The notes beneath the pieces are model-generated. The model made no database searches, had not been told where the DNA came from, and saw only the letters and a list, made by a program, of their open reading frames with translations. A stretch of DNA of 10,928 nt from Chitinophagaceae bacterium (GTDB taxonomy: Bacteria; Bacteroidota; Bacteroidia; Chitinophagales; Chitinophagaceae). Below, one piece after another: positions 1 through 7,679 of the stretch (positions within the stretch are counted from its first letter, which is position 1; every line of letters starts with the position of its first letter). The position numbers were made by a program, and so were the translations under genes. The DNA is taken from contig CANHLV010000031.1 of NCBI GenBank assembly GCA_947461495.1, positions 1 through 10,928 of the forward strand, in the 5' to 3' direction.

Positions 1-1509
1 ATTTTAGCTTATCAGCATTATAAGACCTTCAAAGAAAGATTGAAAGACTTTCCGGTAACAGTTGATTTCATAAACAGATTCAAATCTGCAAAAGAAAAAA
101 AAGAAACTTTAAAGAAACTCGAGGAAGGAAAAATAGATGTGATTATTGGAACACACTCAATTCTGAGTAAAGATGTTAAGTTCAAAGATCTGGGAGTGAT
201 GATTATTGATGAGGAACAGAAATTCGGTGTGAGTGCCAAAGAAAAATTAAAGCAAATCAGAACTACCGTTGATTCGCTTACACTAACGGCTACGCCTATA
301 CCAAGAACTTTACAGTTCAGCTTGATGGGCGCTAGAGATTTGAGCATCATTAACACACCTCCACCCAACCGTCAACCCATTCAAACAGAAGTAACTGTTT
401 TCAATGAAGACAATATTCGTGATATTATTTATTACGAAACGGAAAGAGGCGGACAGGTTTTCTTCATTCACAACAGAGTGAACGGATTGGCCGAAATGAA
501 AAGTTTCATACAGGGATTATGTCCGGATATCAGCATCGCCTTTGCGCACGGGCAAATGGAAGGTGATCAGTTGGAAGATACTATCCTCGACTTCATGGAT
601 AAAAAATATGATGTGCTAGTGTGCACCAACATTGTTGAAAGTGGTGTTGACATTCCTAACGTAAACACCATCATCGTAAACAATGCCCATCAATTTGGAT
701 TGAGTGATTTGCACCAGTTGCGCGGGCGTGTGGGCAGAAGCAATAAAAAAGCATTCTGTTATCTGCTAGCGCCTCCCATGAGTACGTTACCACCTGATAG
801 TCGTAAGCGTTTAAACACACTGGAACAATACAGTGATTTAGGCAGTGGTTTTCAGATCGCCATGCGTGACCTAGATATCAGAGGCGCAGGAAACTTGCTT
901 GGCGGTGAACAAAGCGGATTCATTTCAGAAATTGGTTTTGAAATGTATCAAAAGATTTTAGATGAAGCCATTCGCGAATTGAAAAGAACACAGTTTAAAG
1001 AATTATTCAAACAAGAAATCAGTCAGCAAGATGATTTCGTGAAAGATTGCACCTTCGATACCGACCTTGAAATTTTAATACCCGATGATTATGTAGAAAG
1101 CATCAGTGAAAGATTGAGTTTATATTCAAGATTAGATAATTGTGAAACTGAAGAAGATTTAATTGATTTCCATAATGAGCTTATCGATAGATTTGGGCCG
1201 ATTCCTCCTGCTGCTGAAGATTTATTTACAACAGTTCGTTGCAGAAAAATTGCAGTAGAATTGGGATTTGAAAAATTGTTTTTGAAAAACGAAAACATGA
1301 AATGCTTCTTTGTTGGCAATCCCGAATCTCCTTATTTCCAAAGCGAAACGTTTAATCGTATTTTACTTTTCCTGCAAACGGGAACCAACAAAGCAAGGTT
1401 AAAACAGGTTGGGAAAAATGGAATATTGATTGTAGAAAATATCAAGTCAATGTCTGATATTTATGAATTTCTGAATAGGATGCATCTGAGTGTTTTCCCA
1501 AAAAATTAA
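1..1509 (+). CDS. mfd: Transcription-repair coupling factor Mfd (C-terminal part, 5' end outside window)
   Basis: Mfd is a DNA translocase that removes RNA polymerase stalled at lesions and recruits UvrA for nucleotide excision repair. The reading frame is open from base 1, so the gene begins upstream; an internal TTG at 40 is not the true start. The 502 visible residues cover most of the helicase core and the C-terminal domain, somewhat under half of a usual Mfd of about 1,100 residues. In window numbering, the Walker B-type DEEQ is at about 70-73, TATPIPRT at 96-103, the motif VI region HQLRGRVGRS at about 238-247, and the Mfd/RecG-type stretch IRGAGNLLGGEQSG at 293-306. The domain after that, with LIPDDYV and ELIDRFGPIP, is the TRCF C-terminal domain that distinguishes Mfd from RecG. 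The stop at 1507-1509 overlaps the stop of the converging gene. Nothing looks broken. Confidence 0.96.
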   Translation: MLAYQHYKTFKERLKDFPVTVDFINRFKSAKEKKETLKKLEEGKIDVIIGTHSILSKDVKFKDLGVMIIDEEQKFGVSAKEKLKQIRTTVDSLTLTATPIPRTLQFSLMGARDLSIINTPPPNRQPIQTEVTVFNEDNIRDIIYYETERGGQVFFIHNRVNGLAEMKSFIQGLCPDISIAFAHGQMEGDQLEDTILDFMDKKYDVLVCTNIVESGVDIPNVNTIIVNNAHQFGLSDLHQLRGRVGRSNKKAFCYLLAPPMSTLPPDSRKRLNTLEQYSDLGSGFQIAMRDLDIRGAGNLLGGEQSGFISEIGFEMYQKILDEAIRELKRTQFKELFKQEISQQDDFVKDCTFDTDLEILIPDDYVESISERLSLYSRLDNCETEEDLIDFHNELIDRFGPIPPAAEDLFTTVRCRKIAVELGFEKLFLKNENMKCFFVGNPESPYFQSETFNRILLFLQTGTNKARLKQVGKNGILIVENIKSMSDIYEFLNRMHLSVFPKN

Positions 1510-4202
1510 CGTACCAGCAAAACAGAACCTTTATATATGGTAGGTACACCGCCTGAACTATTCCAGTTTACGGCTTTTATAACCCAAATATAACTTCCTA
1601 TAGGTTGTTCTTTGCCTTGATATTTTCCGTCCCAACCTTTATTTGTACTTGTAGAGTAAAAAATCTGCTGGCCATATCTGTTGTAAATAGCGAAATATTC
1701 AAATTTTGTTAATCCAACAAGAAAAGGCTTAAGCACATCATTCACATTATCATTATTAGGTGTGAAAATTGATGGCAAATAAGGATCTGGACCTTTGTAT
1801 ACTTTAATAACAATAGTGTCATAACTCTCGCAACCTCCAGGTGTATACGCTTTGAGGTAGTATGTATATTCTCCGGTAACAGCATGGGTTGAAACGGGAT
1901 TGGGTATGTTTGATGCATTTAATCCGGTAGCAGGAGTCCATTGGTAACTGATACCACCAGTTGCATTAAGTTGTATTGGCTGATTGACTCCAGCTATTAC
2001 ATCTGCACCGGCATCAGCATCTGTACCATAAATGTTTATCAAACCATTGACTGTGTCCTTACAACCCTCAATTGATGTAGCATATAATGTGATGTTGTAT
2101 TGCCCATTGGCAGTATAGGTATTAAAAATTGGAGTACCTGTACCATTTTGACTATTCCCAAAATACCACTGCCATTGATTGATGCCAATATTGGTTGATG
2201 TTTCATTGGCAGTAAATCTTACTGGAGAATATTTACAGGTATCATTGAAATGCATTTCAACTACTGGATTTCTAATTAATCTAAAAGGCTTGTATACTGT
2301 ATCACTGAAGCAACCTAAATTACTAAGAACAGATAGGCCGATTTGATTATCTCCAAATGGAAAATAAGCAGTAGGATTCTGCGAAGTGCTGATTGTTGTA
2401 TTATTATTTAGCCAATTCCACTGATTGACAATACCAGTATTAACAGTTGAAGAGTCTGTAAAGTGTAAACTACTATCGTTACATACGGGTGCATTGAAAC
2501 CAAATTTTACAATTGGTTTGTCTGCAACTGTAATGGTAAAAACAGCTGTATCTGATTTACATCCTCTTGAATTATAAACTACATGTTTGACAATCACCGG
2601 TCCGGATGTATTATAGGTAACCGTTGGATTGCATTGATTTGAAAACTGCCCATTGCCTAAATCCCACCAGCATTGTGTAATAGCTAATCCATCATTAGAA
2701 TATGAAGAATCTATCAACTGAATAGATTGTCTTTCGCAAGCTATTGTATCTCTCATGTCAGCAACAGGTTTATCAGCCACAAACACACTAAGTGTTACTG
2801 CTGTTCCTGCACAAGCAGAACTTCCCGAATTTGAACTAGTAAGTGTTACATTATGAGGACCTGCAGTTGTGAAAATATGCGATGGATTTTGAATGTTCGC
2901 AGGAAAAGCGCTATCACTATAATTCCATTGCCAGTAATTAACACCGCCAAAAGTTGTCGTTGACATGTCAGTAAAATAAGTTGGTGTTCCCAAACAAACT
3001 GAATCTGTATAAGTAAAAGCAACTAACGGACGATCAGAAATAGCTATATCACGGTAAAGTGTATCCGAAACACAGCCTTCAATTGATTTTACAACGAATT
3101 TGATATGTTTTATGCCTGGTGTACTATAAGTGGTAAAAGTATTTTGATTAGTAGACGTGATGCCTAAATTATCAAGTTCCCAGAACCAAGTATTTATCGT
3201 TCCTACTGTTACATGCGAAGTATCTGTGAATAATATAGGTGTATTCAAGCAAGATCCTGAAGTGGTAAATCCTGCAACCGGCTTAGATCCGACATGTACA
3301 GTTTGTGTAAAAACTTCCTGACAACCATCCAAACTAGTAACCGTCAACACTACGGTAAAGTCTCCTCCGGTTGAATAAATATGTGTTGGATTTACAACAT
3401 TGTTAATTACAGGAGAGCCATCACCAAAATCCCATACTCGGGTTACAGGATTTGTAAAACTAACAGTTGAATCGTAAAATGTAATAGGCTCATTTACGCA
3501 TTTTGTTTGGTTAGGCAAAAAGTGGAAAGAAGGGGTCAACTGCGTACAAAACTTCTGAAGATTATTTTGTCCACCAGTAGCTCCTGTAAATCCCCAGTAT
3601 ACCAAATTATTTCCTCCAAAAACATTGGTTACAAAATCATATGTGGCATTTACTCTGGGTTGATTATCAAAAGAAACTGCCATGTTTTTTGTAACGGCAT
3701 TCCATACTATTCTTAAAATATGGTTTTGGCAATCTTCTACGTTAAAACTAGTTGCAGAAATAGCAGTTAATGGTGTGAGTGTAGTAGCAGCACTGTGATT
3801 GATATTTCCATTTAACTGAATGGCAACATGGTCATAAAACGGATCATTATCAGGACTTGAATTTTGATAAGTATCTAAAGTCACGGCTACTGAAGGTGTA
3901 ATCCCTTCGTATCCCATTCCGCCACCACTTGTTCCAACAGATGTACTTATTGGTTGCAATACAAATGCGATGCCATCTGCTCCAAAAAAATCGGAACATC
4001 CTAGAAATACCTGAAAAGTAAAATCAAAAGATTGCGACAGATCAATTTTTGTATTATTCCATACAGAACCTTGCTGAGTATTAACATTTTGTGTAAGTGT
4101 GTAGCAATGGCAATTGTCTTGGGTGGCGTTTCCGTTTAACGTATATTGACCATAGGTAATACAGCTAAAAAATAGGCTAAAAAATAAAAAGATGTGTTTC
4201 AT
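1506..4202 (-). CDS. Secreted L-type lectin / PKD-repeat surface protein with T9SS type B sorting domain (898 aa)
   Basis: Predicted cell-surface or secreted protein, probably glycan-binding. Residues 1-19 form a signal peptide (MKHIFLFFSLFFS, likely cleaved after TYG). Residues 20-220 resemble an L-type (legume-like) lectin: GADGIAFVLQ at 74-83, VTLDTYQN at 107-114 and NDPFYDH at 119-125 (metal-site-like acidic and Asn residues), and VYWGFTGATGG at 201-211. About six PKD or PKD-like domains follow (roughly 224-305, 308-387, 393-476, 478-560, 563-641, 645-725), the first with the classic WDFGDGSP at 257-264, then a seventh Ig-like unit at 728-802. Residues 808-898 are a gliding-motility-associated (CHU_C / type B) sorting domain, starting IFTPNNDNVND and ending GSVLLVR. 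It is the last gene of a three-gene cassette, 26 bp after the SprF-like gene, and a paralogue of the first gene. The lectin assignment is by motif resemblance; the sugar ligand is unknown. Confidence 0.88.
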   Translation of the reverse strand: MKHIFLFFSLFFSCITYGQYTLNGNATQDNCHCYTLTQNVNTQQGSVWNNTKIDLSQSFDFTFQVFLGCSDFFGADGIAFVLQPISTSVGTSGGGMGYEGITPSVAVTLDTYQNSSPDNDPFYDHVAIQLNGNINHSAATTLTPLTAISATSFNVEDCQNHILRIVWNAVTKNMAVSFDNQPRVNATYDFVTNVFGGNNLVYWGFTGATGGQNNLQKFCTQLTPSFHFLPNQTKCVNEPITFYDSTVSFTNPVTRVWDFGDGSPVINNVVNPTHIYSTGGDFTVVLTVTSLDGCQEVFTQTVHVGSKPVAGFTTSGSCLNTPILFTDTSHVTVGTINTWFWELDNLGITSTNQNTFTTYSTPGIKHIKFVVKSIEGCVSDTLYRDIAISDRPLVAFTYTDSVCLGTPTYFTDMSTTTFGGVNYWQWNYSDSAFPANIQNPSHIFTTAGPHNVTLTSSNSGSSACAGTAVTLSVFVADKPVADMRDTIACERQSIQLIDSSYSNDGLAITQCWWDLGNGQFSNQCNPTVTYNTSGPVIVKHVVYNSRGCKSDTAVFTITVADKPIVKFGFNAPVCNDSSLHFTDSSTVNTGIVNQWNWLNNNTTISTSQNPTAYFPFGDNQIGLSVLSNLGCFSDTVYKPFRLIRNPVVEMHFNDTCKYSPVRFTANETSTNIGINQWQWYFGNSQNGTGTPIFNTYTANGQYNITLYATSIEGCKDTVNGLINIYGTDADAGADVIAGVNQPIQLNATGGISYQWTPATGLNASNIPNPVSTHAVTGEYTYYLKAYTPGGCESYDTIVIKVYKGPDPYLPSIFTPNNDNVNDVLKPFLVGLTKFEYFAIYNRYGQQIFYSTSTNKGWDGKYQGKEQPIGSYIWVIKAVNWNSSGGVPTIYKGSVLLVR

Positions 4203-4203
4203 A

Positions 4204-4216
4204 CCTCAAAATGAGG
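4204..4216 (-). promoter_or_regulatory. Small hairpin directly before the start codon of the 898-aa lectin gene
   Basis: The 26-bp gap between the SprF-like gene and the downstream lectin gene contains a perfect inverted repeat, CCTCA-N3-TGAGG, ending one base before the ATG. In the transcript the 3' arm carries GAGG, which is too close to the start to act as a normal Shine-Dalgarno. The fold could affect initiation or mark an RNA-processing site, but a 5-bp stem may be chance. Confidence 0.35.
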
Positions 4217-4228
4217 CTAAAGATAAAA

Positions 4229-5128
4229 TTATTTTTTTATAAAGTAAAGCCTTAACATAATTTCGTGCGCACCGCCTCCTGCTGAAAAGGTACTTAAAGG
4301 CGTTGTATATTGGTCATATGCATACCCAATAGCGAGTTTGTGGTTTAATTTTATACCGGCAAAAGCGGAAAAATTCTGTTTGTAATGAAAATTAAATCCT
4401 CCCCAGATTAAATCTTTATGTTCAATCCTGCATCCTGCTTCAATATCAACAGGAGCATGTGCAGACAATTTCACAATAAAGTTGGGAACAATCACATTGT
4501 CTTCATCAGTTTTCCAATTATAAGACCCCATTAAATAATAGTGTCTGTAGAGTCGGCCTTCTTCCATAGTACTTGATTTTATAAAATCCAACTTAGATTG
4601 TACCAATTGTTTGGCTGAAAAACCTAAATTTAAAGTAGATGAAGTATAATAAACGCCCGCTGCAGCGTCTCCTGTAAAATAAGACCCTGGACCTGCCAGC
4701 AATGGATCTCCGGGAATATATTTTTCTACCTGAGCTTTATCAATACTTTCTTGTAAAAACTGTCCAGCGACACCAAACATCAATCTTTTTTTATCTGAAA
4801 ATGGAATACTGTAAGACAGATTGATATCTCCTCCGGTTCTTGAAATTGGACCAGTAACATCATTATACAAAACAATTCCCAATCCGGCTTTGCTATTCTT
4901 GAAATATTTATCTCCGAATAATATTGTAGTCTGAGGGCCACCTTCAATTCCGGACCACATTTTTTTATACGTTGCCCCTACGGAAGCATATTCATTTGCT
5001 CCAGCTGCTGCAGGATTATATATGAAATTGTGTTGCACATACTGACTGATAGAAAATATTTGTTGTGCATTACTGTTTTTAACACCCAACATTATTATTC
5101 CCATCAGCACCAATTGTTTTACTTTCAT
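4229..5128 (-). CDS. PorP/SprF family type IX secretion system outer-membrane protein (299 aa)
   Basis: Member of the PorP/SprF family, predicted outer-membrane beta-barrel proteins tied to type IX secretion. A signal peptide covers about residues 1-21 (cleavage near NAQ). The family signature follows: FSISQYVQHNFIYNPAAAGA at 25-44, then Y-K-MWSGIEGGPQT at 54-67, with repeated amphipathic strands such as AGLGIVLYNDVTGPISR, and a C-terminal HEIMLRLYF strand. Length is normal for the family. It sits 18 bp downstream of one lectin gene and 26 bp upstream of its paralogue, so all three are probably co-transcribed. In F. johnsoniae, sprF lies next to sprB and is needed for SprB to reach the surface; by analogy this protein may export or anchor the two flanking type B-domain proteins. 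That partner role is inference. It is not the housekeeping PorP of the core gldKLMN locus, since none of those genes is nearby. Confidence 0.92.
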   Translation of the reverse strand: MKVKQLVLMGIIMLGVKNSNAQQIFSISQYVQHNFIYNPAAAGANEYASVGATYKKMWSGIEGGPQTTILFGDKYFKNSKAGLGIVLYNDVTGPISRTGGDINLSYSIPFSDKKRLMFGVAGQFLQESIDKAQVEKYIPGDPLLAGPGSYFTGDAAAGVYYTSSTLNLGFSAKQLVQSKLDFIKSSTMEEGRLYRHYYLMGSYNWKTDEDNVIVPNFIVKLSAHAPVDIEAGCRIEHKDLIWGGFNFHYKQNFSAFAGIKLNHKLAIGYAYDQYTTPLSTFSAGGGAHEIMLRLYFIKK

Positions 5129-5146
5129 CTTAGATTATTTTTGAAG

Positions 5147-7309
5147 TTATCTCATTATGGTTACACTGCCCTTCTTGGTATATTTGATGCCGTTATTGTC
5201 CACAATATTTAAAACATAGTAGTATGTAGCATCCGGCAATGTCTTGTTTTTGTAAGAGCCATCCCATGTATTGCGATAGTCATCTGAGTGATACACCAAT
5301 CCTCCCCATCTGTTATACACATTAGCTTCTACTTTACTGATGCAATTACTATTGAAAACAACCCATTTGTCGTAAAGTCCGTCATTATTGGGAGTAAAAA
5401 TTTTAGCAGGATCCAAACAAGGTGCATTTACGGTAACGACCATTGTATCTGAATAAGAACAACCAAAACTATTTTCAGCAGTTAATGTATATACTGTAGT
5501 TTGCTGAGGATTGGCAAATGGGGATAAAATACTAGGGTTAGATAATCCTATTGATGGCGTCCATGTATAACTATTAGCACTACCCGAAGCTTGCAGGTTT
5601 ACACCGCCACCAACAACAATCGAAAAACTAGGGCCTGCAGAAACATTCGATGGTATTGGATTAACTACAATTGAAATCGTACCATCTATTACGCATGGAT
5701 CAGATGGAACACTATAAGTTATTGTTTGTGTACCAACGCCTGCTGCTGTGGGGTTAAAATTACCGGTAGCATCTGTACCGTTTCCTGAAAACACTCCCCC
5801 TGAAGGATTGGCACTCAACACTTGATTGTTATCATTTAAACACAAAGCAGCAACAGGGTTTATCGATGCATTTTGAGATGCATTTACAGTTATTGTTTGT
5901 GTGGCTGATGAAGAACACCCTCCAACTTCAGTGTAAGTATATGTTATAGTATGCGTGCCTACTCCGGCAACTGATGGATTAAAAATACCGGTAGCACTAG
6001 TGACACCAATACCTGAATAAACTCCAGTCCCGATACCGGTAGCTGTAACTGGACTGCCCCCACTTAATCCGAATGCTGGAGTTGTTGCACAAACCGCATT
6101 CAATGCACTAAAGCTTACAGTTGGTAAAGCGGCAACATTAATAACAGTATTTAATGTGTCGGATGAGCAACCCTGGGAAGATGTTACTACAAACTGAACA
6201 TTCAATGGCCCTGGAGCTGTACATACTACTGATGGACTTTGTTGGGTTGAAGTTTGGCTAATGCTACTAAAATTCCAGTACCAAGAATTTATGGTTCCAG
6301 GAGTAATTCGCGAGGTATCTGTGAATTGAACAGTCAATGTGGCACAATTTGAAGTATAGCTAAACCCTGCATTAGGTTTTGCGCCAATATTTACAATTTG
6401 AGTTATGGTTTCTTCACAACCATCAAGGCCTTTCACACGAAGTATTACATTGTATTGTCCAGGTGTTGTGTATATATGTACTGGGTTTATATTAACTGAA
6501 TCAATAGGACTGCCATCGCCGAAATTCCAATATCTTTTAGTAACACCTGCAAAGCTCGTTGTTGAGTCATAAAAAGTGATAGGCTCAAATACACATTTTT
6601 TTTGATTCGGGGCGAAATGGAAGGAGGGTGTCAATATAGTACAAAATTTCTGTTCATTTGATAATCCACCTGTAGCACCTGTAAAGCCCCAATAAACTAA
6701 GCTATCTCCTGCAAAAACTGTATTTACAAAATCGTTGGTTACACTCAATCTTTGTTGAGCATCAAAATAAACAATCATATTTTTAGTGGTTGCATTCCAT
6801 ACAACACGTAAATTATGATTTAAGCAATCTTCTACGTTATTATTTGTGGCAGATATGGGTGTAGGAGGAGTTATGGTATTCGCTGAAAGATGATTGGTAT
6901 TGCCATTTAGTTGAATGGCAATATGATCATAAAAAGGATCATTATCAGGACTTGTGTTTTGGTAAGTATCTAATGTAACGCCAACTGCAGGATTGATTCC
7001 AAGATATCCCATGCTACCCCCACCGGTTCCTGTTGTTCCTATGGTTGTGCTTGTTTTTTGTAAAACAAATGCAATTCCATCCGCTCCATTTCCATCTGTG
7101 CAACCTAAAAAAACCTGAAATGTAAAATCAAAAGACTGATTCAGATTTATTTTATTGTTGTTCCATACTGCACCGAATTGCGTTGTGATGTTTGGTGTTA
7201 ATGTATAACAACGACATGTATTTTGAACAGCACTTCCATTTACAGAATACTGAGCTTGAGAATGAGCTGAGACAATCATAAGAATCAAAAGCGTAAAAAA
7301 GTACCTCAT
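5147..7309 (-). CDS. Secreted L-type lectin / Ig-like repeat surface protein with T9SS type B sorting domain (720 aa)
   Basis: First gene of the cassette and paralogue of the 898-aa protein. A signal peptide spans about residues 1-19 (MRYFFTLLILMIVSA, cleavage near SQA). The lectin-like domain, about 21-223, has GADGIAFVLQ, VTLDTYQNTSPDNDPFYDH and VYWGFTGATGG in the same order as the paralogue. PKD domain 1 (about 228-308) contains WNFGDGSP at 261-268, and PKD domain 2 runs to about 392. From there the two proteins differ: this one has two repeats (about 394-476 and 480-548) with the pattern GVxSGxG, TGxFNPxxAGVGT, TITYx, then an Ig-like unit at 552-628 (SYTWTPSIGLSNP). The sorting domain is 632-720, with IFTPNNDGLYDKW, NVYNRWGGLVY and a GSVTIMR end. 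The ATG at 7307-7309 leaves only 13 bases to the terminator T-tract upstream. No own promoter is evident. Surface adhesion or glycan binding is inferred from domains. Confidence 0.88.
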   Translation of the reverse strand: MRYFFTLLILMIVSAHSQAQYSVNGSAVQNTCRCYTLTPNITTQFGAVWNNNKINLNQSFDFTFQVFLGCTDGNGADGIAFVLQKTSTTIGTTGTGGGSMGYLGINPAVGVTLDTYQNTSPDNDPFYDHIAIQLNGNTNHLSANTITPPTPISATNNNVEDCLNHNLRVVWNATTKNMIVYFDAQQRLSVTNDFVNTVFAGDSLVYWGFTGATGGLSNEQKFCTILTPSFHFAPNQKKCVFEPITFYDSTTSFAGVTKRYWNFGDGSPIDSVNINPVHIYTTPGQYNVILRVKGLDGCEETITQIVNIGAKPNAGFSYTSNCATLTVQFTDTSRITPGTINSWYWNFSSISQTSTQQSPSVVCTAPGPLNVQFVVTSSQGCSSDTLNTVINVAALPTVSFSALNAVCATTPAFGLSGGSPVTATGIGTGVYSGIGVTSATGIFNPSVAGVGTHTITYTYTEVGGCSSSATQTITVNASQNASINPVAALCLNDNNQVLSANPSGGVFSGNGTDATGNFNPTAAGVGTQTITYSVPSDPCVIDGTISIVVNPIPSNVSAGPSFSIVVGGGVNLQASGSANSYTWTPSIGLSNPSILSPFANPQQTTVYTLTAENSFGCSYSDTMVVTVNAPCLDPAKIFTPNNDGLYDKWVVFNSNCISKVEANVYNRWGGLVYHSDDYRNTWDGSYKNKTLPDATYYYVLNIVDNNGIKYTKKGSVTIMR

Positions 7310-7322
7310 ATAGTTTATTTTT

Positions 7323-7357
7323 AAAAAAGAAAAAAGCCGCTTATTACTAAACGGCTT
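7323..7357 (-). terminator. Intrinsic terminator after the small 66-aa gene
   Basis: On the minus strand a 6-bp stem AAGCCG / CGGCTT (arms 7352-7357 and 7334-7339) with a 12-base loop is followed by a T-tract of six T, one C and six T (complement of 7335-7323). It begins 19 bases after the stop of the small gene and should end transcripts from that gene, and possibly from gyrB. Its T-tract ends 13 bases before the ATG of the 720-aa lectin gene, so it also lies in that gene's leader. On the plus strand the T-run starts several bases from the stem, so a two-way role is less likely. Confidence 0.8.
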
Positions 7358-7376
7358 AAAAAATATTTTTTTTCAA

Positions 7377-7577
7377 TTACCATGATTTCTTGGCGACACC
7401 ATTTTTTACAGCTTCCAAAGCTGCTGCTTCTCCAAGCATAGTTGTCATTTTGTTTCCTTTTCCATCGTGACCCTGTGCCATATATCCACCACGGGCTGTT
7501 TTTGTTATTACTGCATCTTGCATTGGAACATTTTTTTCCTTTGTTTTCATGCAATAAGCTGTGATCATTTTTGACAT
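7377..7577 (-). CDS. Small conserved-type protein resembling a degenerate DUF5679 zinc ribbon (66 aa)
   Basis: Short basic protein of unknown function. The ATG at 7575-7577 is chosen because it precedes the recognisable domain (MSKMITAYCMKTKEK); a longer frame opening at a TTG (7623-7625) adds 16 low-complexity residues and runs through a hairpin, so it is unlikely. Residues 7-46 follow, from memory, the layout of the DUF5679 family (AYCxKCxxKxxM, then a GxxCxxCGxKM ribbon). Here only the first Cys (C9) is kept. The others align with T12, H37 and K40, so classical four-Cys zinc binding is unlikely. The rest (EAAALEAVKNG) looks like a short helix. It lies 146 bp after gyrB on the same strand and is followed by a strong terminator, so it may be transcribed with gyrB or alone. 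No signal peptide or membrane segment is seen. Confidence 0.72.
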   Translation of the reverse strand: MSKMITAYCMKTKEKNVPMQDAVITKTARGGYMAQGHDGKGNKMTTMLGEAAALEAVKNGVAKKSW

Positions 7578-7611
7578 TTTAATAGAATTTATTGTTAGTG
7601 AATTAAGATTA

Positions 7612-7623
7612 GAGCTTGCGCTC
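7612..7623 (-). other. GNRA-tetraloop hairpin in the leader of the small gene
   Basis: Read on the minus strand, GAGC-GCAA-GCTC forms a 4-bp stem closed by GCAA, a GNRA-type tetraloop, 34 bases before the ATG of the 66-aa gene. Such loops are unusually stable for their size, but the stem is short and no larger riboswitch-like fold is obvious. Confidence 0.35.
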
Positions 7624-7679
7624 AATGGACAAGCTACTAAAAATACTTATTTTACCCAAAAACTTTTTAAAATACCTCT

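Noticed and set aside
18..368. Minus-strand 116-codon open frame opposite mfd
   Set aside because: It lies fully antisense to conserved Mfd helicase motifs, and its product has the low-complexity Ser/Leu/Phe make-up typical of a shadow frame.
1506..7309. Polysaccharide-utilisation locus
   Set aside because: No SusC, SusD, glycoside hydrolase or sigma/anti-sigma pair is present; the cassette is lectin plus T9SS only.
7358..7373. Plus-strand terminator or phase-variation tract at the A6-T-A-T8 run
   Set aside because: No gene ends there on the plus strand, the T-run is separated from the stem, and the tract lies outside any coding frame.
7578..7625. Upstream TTG start for the small gene (82 aa instead of 66 aa)
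   Set aside because: The added 16 residues are low complexity, lie outside the recognisable domain and overlap a hairpin; the ATG at 7575-7577 is simpler.
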